This document shows positions 7,984 to 12,969 of a stretch of DNA of 12,969 bases, in pieces (the first letter of the stretch is position 1; each line of letters starts with the position of its first letter). The notes beneath the pieces were generated by a model, which had not been told where the DNA came from, made no database searches, and saw only the letters and a list, made by a program, of their open reading frames with translations. The DNA is taken from assembly GCA_002435585.1 (NCBI GenBank), contig DJDY01000054.1, forward strand, positions 17,856 to 30,824, given 5' to 3'. This DNA is from Lachnospira sp. UBA5912. GTDB taxonomy: Bacteria > Bacillota > Clostridia > Lachnospirales > Lachnospiraceae. The position numbers were made by a program, and so were the translations under genes.

Positions 7984-8002
7984 ACAATAACATATTTATT
8001 GT
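7984..8002. repeat. Inverted repeat overlapping the comEA -10 box
   Basis: ACAATAA (7984-7990) and TTATTGT (7996-8002) form a perfect 7-bp inverted repeat with a 5-nt centre, overlapping the predicted minus-strand -10 box (7998-8003). Nearby, ATATGTTA (7955-7962) and TAACATAT (7971-7978) form an 8-bp inverted repeat, and TAACATAT recurs at 7988-7995. Repeats of this size beside a promoter are typical of operators, but no known binding motif was recognised. Confidence 0.35.
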
Positions 8003-8026
8003 ACATAATTAAAAGTAATAATACAA
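7998..8026 (-). promoter_or_regulatory. Candidate promoter of the comEA operon
   Basis: On the minus strand TTGTAT (8021-8026) is followed after 17 nt by TACAAT (7998-8003). The predicted start near 7991 leaves a leader of about 75 nt before the comEA ATG. A closer -35 match, TTGACT (8026-8031), is also present but would need a 22-nt spacer. The -10 overlaps an inverted repeat. Confidence 0.4.
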
Positions 8027-8055
8027 GTCAAACCTTAAATAATTAACTTATATTA

Positions 8056-8084
8056 TTTACAGTATTTTTATATTTTGGTAAAAT
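8056..8084 (+). promoter_or_regulatory. Candidate promoter of the yfhO-family gene
   Basis: TTTACA (8056-8061), a 17-nt spacer and TAAAAT (8079-8084) make a near-consensus sigma-A promoter. Transcription would start near 8091, leaving a leader of about 80 nt. Its -35 box lies only about 25 nt from the divergent comEA -35 region, so one bound regulator could affect both directions. Confidence 0.5.
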
Positions 8085-8170
8085 ATATACAATTACGTTG
8101 ATATCTTATTGCATAGGCTTTCTAATCTTTTGCACATGATATCTATGATTAACTCACAGGGGGTATCGTT

Positions 8171-11050
8171 TTGGATTCACTTAATAGCACAACTGCTGCA
8201 CATACAAAAAAAAGAAAAAGACACTTTTCTGTCTTTGACCATACTTATGACAATATTCCAAGTGGTGGTATCACTTATATAATTGCTTTCATAATTCCGC
8301 TTATTATAATGATCGCACTATATATAGCACGTGAAATCTATCCATTCGGAAACAACTGCTATCTGCGTTCGGATATGTATCATCAGTATGCACCTTTTTT
8401 CTCAGAATTATGGAACAAGCTAAGACATGGAGAAAGCCTTACTTATAGCTGGGATATAGGCATGGGAACCAACTTTACAGCATTATATGCCTATTATCTT
8501 GCCAGTCCGTCTAACTGGTTTATCGTTCTGTTTCCACAGAAATATATGATTGAAATAATGAATGCAATTATCATATTGAAGCTGTCACTTAGCAGCCTTA
8601 CATTCACTTATTATATATCAAAGCACTTTAACACCAGAAAATGTACGATTGCACTGTTTGGTATGTTTTATTCTCTTTCCGGCTTTGTTGCTGCATACAG
8701 CTGGAATATAATGTGGCTTGACTGTCTTGTACTTCTGCCACTTATCATACTCGGACTTGAAAGACTTGTTAACGAAAACCGCTGTTTTCTTTATTGTATA
8801 ACGCTTGGTTTATGCATATACACTAACTACTATATAGCTATTATGGTATGTATATCTGTAGTATTATATTTTATAGTACTTATGGTTGCTTACAAAGGAA
8901 CAAGAAGACCTGTTATATATGCCAAGAAATTCTTAAACTTTGCCATATATTCGCTTCTTGCAGGTGGACTGGCTGCATGCCTTTTACTCCCAGAATTCTA
9001 TGCATTTACACTTTCAGCATCCAACAACATAGAATTCCCTAAGAAGCTGACCCTGTACTTTAGCATACTTAATGTGGTTACAAGACATCTTATAGATGTT
9101 CCCGTACACCTTGGGCTTGAACATTATCCTAATATATATTGTGGAGTCGCAGTGCTGCTTTTATTTCCTCTGTATATTATGGATAAGAAGGTTGACCTTC
9201 GGGAAAAGATAGGTAAATCAGCTCTTATACTTGCCTTTCTTACTGCTTTTAACCTTAATATACCTAACTTTATATGGCACGGATTCCACTTCCCTAACAG
9301 TCTTCCATGCAGACAGTCATTCATATATGTGTTCTTTCTTCTGACTATGTGCTATGAAGCATTCAGCCATATAAAAAGTATGACAACAAGACAGCTTGGT
9401 GGTGCACTCTGGATAGCCATAGGAATTATGCTCTTTATAGAACAGGTATTCACAACAGATGAAACATATGACTTTAAGATAGTATATATAAGTGGCGCTT
9501 TCATTCTTGTATACGCACTTCTTATGGTCATACACATGAAGCATGATTTTAAGATTCCAGTTGTCCTTTTCATCACATTTTCACTGTGTATCATAGAATG
9601 TACTATCAACATGGATTCAACAGGTATAGGAACTACAAGCCGTACATCATATCTTCTTGATTATGATGCTGTTAAGTCTGTTACATCAACAGTCGCCAAT
9701 GATGATTCATCTTTCTATAGAATAGATAAAAAGTTTGGAAGCCGTTCAAACAATGATGGTGCATGGCATAACTACCATAGTATGTCAACTTTCTCTTCAA
9801 CATCTAACGGTGCCATGGAAGAATTCCTTGGAAAGCTTGGCTTTGAGCATTCCTTTAACTCATATAAATACAATGGTGCAACACTTGTAACAGAAAGCCT
9901 TTTCTCTGTAAAATATGCTATATCTAACCGTATACTTACAGAAAGTTCCCTACGGACATATTACACAGGTGATGATGGTGAATTCATATATAAAAACACA
10001 TATACTCTTCCAATAGGATATATGACATACAATAATCCTTATGAGTGGAGTGGCAATGATGCTATCGGCAGCGGTATAGAGAACCAGAATTCACTTATCA
10101 AAAACCTCACAGGCATAGCCAACGTGTTCACTCTGACGTATGAAAATGCTACCGACTCAAGTTTTGAAGTAAAACCTGTCAAGGCAGGACATCTGTATAT
10201 GATCACAAGAAATACTGCCTGTGATTCTGTAACCGCTACTATTCATGGAGCAGAATACACATATAAAGACCTTAAGAAAGGTGGCACTATAATAGACCTT
10301 GGCTATGCAACACCCGATGATGTAATAGTAATATCAGGTGATACTTCTATGAACGCAAGCGTATACACACTTGAAACAACAAGATTCATAGATGCCTTTA
10401 ACATTCTGAACAACAACTCACTTAATGTATCAGAATTCACAAACAACAAGATAAAAGGCACAGTCAATGCCAATAAAGATGCAACACTTATATGTTCAAT
10501 ACCTTACGATAAGGGCTGGTCAGTATATATAGATGGTAAAAAGACTAAAACCAATGACATATATGGTGCTCTCATAAGTGTCGATGTACCAGCTGGTGAG
10601 CATGAGATTACACTTAAATACACACCTGTTAATCTTATTCCTGGTTGCATTATTACATCACTCTGCATTATTATATTAATCAGCATATATTTCTTTAAAA
10701 GAATGTGCCGCATGAATATAATAATAACCTCTGGATGGCCCCTACTGCTACAGGAGCTTATCTGTGAGGATGATGTGATTCTTACTGGGAAAAAGAACAA
10801 AAAGAACAGAAAAAACACATCTGTCTCACTGACAAGTGAAGGCAACAACGAACCTTCTGATATGTCCGATAAACTATCAGGACATAACAACCTGACCGAT
10901 ATACAGCATTCAGGAGATTATGATAAACAGGAGCATATCACTGATTCAGAGAACATAGAGGATTCACATATACCACTTGATGATTTCAGTCTTGATGAGC
11001 TTGATGATTTCGACAATCTTGACAGTGATGAAAGTAACCACGCTGACTAG
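8171..11050 (+). CDS. YfhO-family polytopic membrane protein
   Basis: A 959-residue membrane protein of the YfhO family (GT-C-like). B. subtilis and Listeria homologues act in lipoteichoic acid glycosylation, probably moving a sugar from a lipid carrier outside the cell. A basic cytoplasmic N-terminus (KKRKRH, 13-18) is followed by many membrane segments from about 34 to 480. The first extracellular loop has the family-typical run YLRSDMYHQYAPFFSELW (64-81) and WDIGMGTNF (94-102), and NSLPCRQSFIYVFFL (376-390) is also typical. A large extracellular region (about 485-820) ends with the conserved SIPYDKGWSVYIDG (776-789) and AGEHEITLKYTP (808-819). A last membrane segment (about 824-842) leads to a long polar, acidic cytoplasmic tail. 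The start is TTG, with AGGGGG (8158-8163) 7 nt upstream; the next in-frame ATG would remove the first membrane segment. The sugar and polymer cannot be told from the sequence. Confidence 0.9.
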   Translation: MDSLNSTTAAHTKKRKRHFSVFDHTYDNIPSGGITYIIAFIIPLIIMIALYIAREIYPFGNNCYLRSDMYHQYAPFFSELWNKLRHGESLTYSWDIGMGTNFTALYAYYLASPSNWFIVLFPQKYMIEIMNAIIILKLSLSSLTFTYYISKHFNTRKCTIALFGMFYSLSGFVAAYSWNIMWLDCLVLLPLIILGLERLVNENRCFLYCITLGLCIYTNYYIAIMVCISVVLYFIVLMVAYKGTRRPVIYAKKFLNFAIYSLLAGGLAACLLLPEFYAFTLSASNNIEFPKKLTLYFSILNVVTRHLIDVPVHLGLEHYPNIYCGVAVLLLFPLYIMDKKVDLREKIGKSALILAFLTAFNLNIPNFIWHGFHFPNSLPCRQSFIYVFFLLTMCYEAFSHIKSMTTRQLGGALWIAIGIMLFIEQVFTTDETYDFKIVYISGAFILVYALLMVIHMKHDFKIPVVLFITFSLCIIECTINMDSTGIGTTSRTSYLLDYDAVKSVTSTVANDDSSFYRIDKKFGSRSNNDGAWHNYHSMSTFSSTSNGAMEEFLGKLGFEHSFNSYKYNGATLVTESLFSVKYAISNRILTESSLRTYYTGDDGEFIYKNTYTLPIGYMTYNNPYEWSGNDAIGSGIENQNSLIKNLTGIANVFTLTYENATDSSFEVKPVKAGHLYMITRNTACDSVTATIHGAEYTYKDLKKGGTIIDLGYATPDDVIVISGDTSMNASVYTLETTRFIDAFNILNNNSLNVSEFTNNKIKGTVNANKDATLICSIPYDKGWSVYIDGKKTKTNDIYGALISVDVPAGEHEITLKYTPVNLIPGCIITSLCIIILISIYFFKRMCRMNIIITSGWPLLLQELICEDDVILTGKKNKKNRKNTSVSLTSEGNNEPSDMSDKLSGHNNLTDIQHSGDYDKQEHITDSENIEDSHIPLDDFSLDELDDFDNLDSDESNHAD

Positions 11051-11135
11051 ACAGTCATTGTAAGCAGCATTAAATACTACTGATACTGCTAAACATTAAC
11101 AGATTTATTTGCAATTAATTATTATTATGATAGAA

Positions 11136-11160
11136 TTATCTTTATTATGTATAAAGATAA
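11136..11160. other. AT-rich hairpin downstream of the yfhO-family gene
   Basis: A perfect 10-bp inverted repeat (11136-11145 with 11151-11160) has a 5-nt loop and lies 85 nt after the stop codon. The stem contains two G-C pairs and no T-tract follows, so it is at best a weak terminator or an mRNA 3'-end stabiliser. No better terminator was found for the gene. Confidence 0.25.
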
Positions 11161-11207
11161 CTGTATTATATGATATACAATGTAAGTGGCACATAATATA
11201 AATGTTG

Positions 11208-11215
11208 CATATCAT
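11208..11215. repeat. Left direct repeat (candidate target-site duplication)
   Basis: CATATCAT, identical to 11316-11323. ATATCAT (11209-11215) directly borders the left terminal inverted repeat. With a 7-bp duplication the two element ends are symmetrical; with 8 bp they are off by one base. Confidence 0.5.
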
Positions 11216-11316
11216 GATGTGAGTGTCAAAAGTAATTTTGCCACTCACTGATGTATCAGGATTGCTACATTGCTATGCAAGCAGAAACGACTTTTTATAC
11301 TTTTGACACTTACATC
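11216..11316. mobile_element. MITE-like element, about 101 bp
   Basis: The left end GATGTGAGTGTCAAAAGTA (11216-11234) and the right end (11298-11316) are inverted copies over 19 bp with a single difference. The 7-bp direct repeat ATATCAT (8 bp counting a preceding C) abuts both ends at 11209-11215 and 11317-11323, as expected of a target-site duplication. The element has no room for a transposase. Inside the left end, 11219-11248 forms its own hairpin with a GTAA loop. Further copies of the core end sequence lie at 11239-11250 (inverted) and 11180-11191 (outside the element). The ends recall insertion sequences with repeated subterminal motifs, such as the IS21 or IS66 families, but the family cannot be fixed from one copy. 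This is the main content of the 387-nt gap between the yfhO-family gene and argH. Confidence 0.6.
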
Positions 11317-11323
11317 ATATCAT
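11316..11323. repeat. Right direct repeat (candidate target-site duplication)
   Basis: CATATCAT, identical to 11208-11215, directly following the right terminal inverted repeat. Its last base begins TATAAT (11323-11328). An outward-pointing TTGACA (11303-11308) lies in the inverted repeat, but the spacing is only 14 nt, too short for an efficient promoter. Confidence 0.5.
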
Positions 11324-11341
11324 ATAATCCAGATATAACTT

Positions 11342-11374
11342 TAAATAGTAATTACACTATATAATTACTATTTA
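11342..11374. repeat. Perfect 13-bp inverted repeat upstream of argH
   Basis: TAAATAGTAATTA (11342-11354) and its exact reverse complement (11362-11374) flank a 7-nt centre, about 64 nt before the argH start. TATAAT (11360-11365) lies across the centre and right arm, and the right arm runs into TTTACA (11371-11376). The position suits an operator controlling argH. The arms do not contain the TGAAT/ATTCA halves of an ArgR/AhrC box. Confidence 0.5.
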
Positions 11375-11401
11375 CATATTTAATTCATTAACATGTATGT
11401 T
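11371..11401 (+). promoter_or_regulatory. Weak candidate promoter for argH
   Basis: TTTACA (11371-11376) and TATGTT (11396-11401) are separated by 19 nt, which is longer than ideal, and the -10 box is poor. It is the best pair close to argH. The -35 box overlaps the right arm of the 13-bp inverted repeat. Confidence 0.2.
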
Positions 11402-11437
11402 ACTTATTAATATATACATACAGGAAAGAGGTAAAAC

Positions 11438-12823
11438 ATGAAACTTTGGGGCGGACGCTTCACTAAGGAAACTAACGAACTTGTAAACAACTTTAATGCT
11501 TCTATCTCATTTGACCAGAAATTCTATAAGCAGGACATACAGGGAAGTATTGCACATGCCACTATGCTTGCAGCACAGGGTATTATCTCAGAAGAAGAAG
11601 GAAAACAGATTACTGACGGATTAAAGGGCATACTCTCTGATATCGAATCAGGAAAGCTTGAAATCACAGATGAATATGAAGACATCCATACATTTATGGA
11701 AGCTACACTTATTGAACGAATCGGCGATGCAGGAAAGAAGCTTCACACTGGAAGAAGCCGTAACGACCAGGTAGCTCTTGACATGAGACTTTATACAAGG
11801 GATGAAGTTAAGAATGTTGATGAAGAAGTAAGGGAACTTATGGAAGTTATCTTAAGGATAATAAAGGAAAATGTTGAAACATATATGCCTGGCTTCACAC
11901 ACCTGCAGAAAGCACAGCCAGTAACTGTTGCACATCACTTTGCAGCTTATTTCGAGATGTTTAAGCGTGACAGAAGCAGACTTCACGACATCTATAACAG
12001 AATGAACTACTGTCCTCTTGGTGCGGGTGCGCTTGCCGGTACTACATACCCTCTTAACAGGGAAATGACAGCCGAACTTCTTGGATTTTACGGACCAACT
12101 CTTAACAGTATGGATTCAGTATCTGACAGAGACTATGTTATCGAATTCCTAAGTGCACTCTCTACTATTATGATGCATTTGAGCAGATTCTCAGAGGAAA
12201 TATGCATATGGAATTCCAACGAATATAAGTTCATCGAATTAGATGATGCATTTAGTACGGGTTCAAGCATCATGCCACAGAAGAAAAACCCTGATATAGC
12301 AGAACTTGTACGTGGTAAGACAGGCCGTGTATATGGTGCACTCATGAGTATTCTTACTACTATGAAAGGCATTCCTCTTGCATACAATAAGGATATGCAG
12401 GAAGACAAGGAGCTTACATTCGATGCTATAGATACAGTTAAGGGCTGCGTAAGCTTATTCAAAGGTATGATAGATACTATGAAGTTCAATAATGCACGTA
12501 TGGAAGATTCAGCTAAGAAGGGCTTCACTAATGCTACAGATGCCGCCGATTATCTTGTCAAGAAAGGTGTTCCTTTCCGTGATGCTCATGGAATCGTAGG
12601 ACAACTCGTACTTCTATGCATAGATAAGGGAATAGCACTTGATGACCTTCCACTCGATGAATACAAGAAGATAAGCCCTGTATTCGAAGAGGATGTATAT
12701 GAAGCAATAAGTCTTAAGACATGTGTAGAAAAGAGACTTACACTCGGTGCTCCTGGTCCTGAGGTTATGAATAAAGTCATCGGATTATATGACGAATATA
12801 TGAAAGAACATCAGAAGCTGTAA
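11438..12823 (+). CDS. argH: Argininosuccinate lyase
   Basis: Cytoplasmic homotetrameric enzyme that splits argininosuccinate into arginine and fumarate, the last step of arginine synthesis. The 461-residue product has the usual length and begins with the typical MKLWGGRF. It carries the three conserved regions of the fumarase/aspartase superfamily: TGRSRNDQ (104-111), [10 protein letters not shown] (152-161, with the His implicated in catalysis) and the signature [10 protein letters not shown] (275-284, on the catalytic Ser loop). The C-terminus has LGAPGPEV (436-443). The ATG has AGAGG (11427-11431) 6 nt upstream. No argG or other arginine gene is adjacent, so it appears to be transcribed alone. 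The leader holds a 13-bp inverted repeat and a small mobile element. Confidence 0.97.
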   Translation: MKLWGGRFTKETNELVNNFNASISFDQKFYKQDIQGSIAHATMLAAQGIISEEEGKQITDGLKGILSDIESGKLEITDEYEDIHTFMEATLIERIGDAGKKLHTGRSRNDQVALDMRLYTRDEVKNVDEEVRELMEVILRIIKENVETYMPGFTHLQKAQPVTVAHHFAAYFEMFKRDRSRLHDIYNRMNYCPLGAGALAGTTYPLNREMTAELLGFYGPTLNSMDSVSDRDYVIEFLSALSTIMMHLSRFSEEICIWNSNEYKFIELDDAFSTGSSIMPQKKNPDIAELVRGKTGRVYGALMSILTTMKGIPLAYNKDMQEDKELTFDAIDTVKGCVSLFKGMIDTMKFNNARMEDSAKKGFTNATDAADYLVKKGVPFRDAHGIVGQLVLLCIDKGIALDDLPLDEYKKISPVFEEDVYEAISLKTCVEKRLTLGAPGPEVMNKVIGLYDEYMKEHQKL

Positions 12824-12840
12824 TCTTTCGGGTTATTTAC

Positions 12841-12868
12841 AAGTACATGGTTTTAAGTACATGTTTTT
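12841..12868 (+). repeat. Tandem 14-bp repeat after argH
   Basis: AAGTACATGGTTTT (12841-12854) is followed directly by AAGTACATGTTTTT (12855-12868), 13 of 14 identical. ACATG (12845-12849) can pair with CATGT (12860-12864) just before a run of five T, so this may serve as a weak terminator of argH, which ends 17 nt upstream. Confidence 0.4.
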
Positions 12869-12910
12869 GTCATTAACGATGATTTCAGATTGGATCTAAC
12901 AATAACTAAA

Positions 12911-12956
12911 AGGGACTGCCGCAATAAGAAAAATAATTCTTAATGTGGCAGTCCCT
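12911..12956 (-). terminator. Strong hairpin terminator, probably of a minus-strand gene beyond the window
   Basis: A 20-bp stem (12911-12930 with 12937-12956; 18 Watson-Crick pairs, one G-T, one mismatch) closes a 6-nt loop. Its outer half is GC-rich (AGGGACTGCC). On the minus strand the stem is followed at once by TTTTAGTTATTG, which fits an intrinsic terminator for a gene converging on argH from the right. On the + strand the following bases are GCCCTATATATTT, so it is less suited to ending argH, although readthrough might be stopped in both directions. Confidence 0.7.
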
Positions 12957-12969
12957 GCCCTATATATTT

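Noticed and set aside
10504..10890. Open reading frame of 128 codons opposite the end of the yfhO-family gene
   Set aside because: It is a shadow of a real gene, with no recognisable domain or ribosome site. The forward frame has conserved family motifs here.
11303..11328. Outward promoter TTGACA / TATAAT made by the mobile element
   Set aside because: The spacer is 14 nt, too short for normal sigma-A recognition. Kept only as a note.
11376..11394. ArgR/AhrC box upstream of argH
   Set aside because: Only one half-like ATTCAT is present, with no matching TGAAT half at the right distance.
11319..11437. T-box leader or riboswitch for argH
   Set aside because: No conserved T-box sequence or specifier arrangement was seen, and there is no strong terminator hairpin with a T-run.
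1..12969. CRISPR array, tRNA or rRNA genes
   Set aside because: No regularly spaced repeats, cloverleaf-like sequences or rRNA segments were found on either strand.

Overview
The window is AT-rich bacterial chromosome with dense, housekeeping-type gene content. The gene order rpsT / holA / comEC, a GerMN-domain lipoprotein next to an OmpR-type two-component system, and a very large YfhO-family membrane protein all point to a low-GC Firmicute of the class Clostridia, most likely a member of the Lachnospiraceae. That assignment is inference; no rRNA gene is present to settle it.

Layout. (1) 15-278: rpsT (ribosomal protein S20) on the + strand, with a TTG start and a strong intrinsic terminator. 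(2) 363-7915: a minus-strand cluster read from right to left as comEA, response regulator, sensor histidine kinase, GerMN lipoprotein, comEC, holA. The junctions from comEA to comEC are short or overlapping (19, -8, 36 and 44 nt), so these five genes look like one operon. holA follows after 103 nt and appears to have its own promoter. (3) 7916-8170: a divergent promoter region with several inverted repeats. One of them ties up the comEA ribosome binding site. (4) 8171-11050: a 959-residue YfhO-family polytopic membrane protein on the + strand, with an unusual acidic cytoplasmic tail. (5) 11051-11437: a 387-nt intergenic region. It holds a small element of about 101 bp with 19-bp terminal inverted repeats bounded by 7-8 bp direct repeats (MITE-like), and a separate perfect 13-bp inverted repeat ahead of argH. 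(6) 11438-12823: argH (argininosuccinate lyase). (7) 12824-12969: a tandem repeat and a strong hairpin whose T-tract lies on the minus strand, probably ending a gene outside the window.

How the genes work together. ComEA (DNA receptor) and ComEC (DNA channel) are the core late-competence proteins for DNA uptake, and here they bracket a complete signalling unit: response regulator, membrane kinase with a Cache-like sensor, and a secreted GerMN lipoprotein. That unit resembles the actinobacterial MtrA-MtrB-LpqB arrangement. The YfhO protein probably acts in glycosylating cell-surface polymers. argH performs the last step of arginine synthesis. No CRISPR array, tRNA, rRNA or complete insertion sequence was seen. 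Four of the eight genes start with TTG or GTG.
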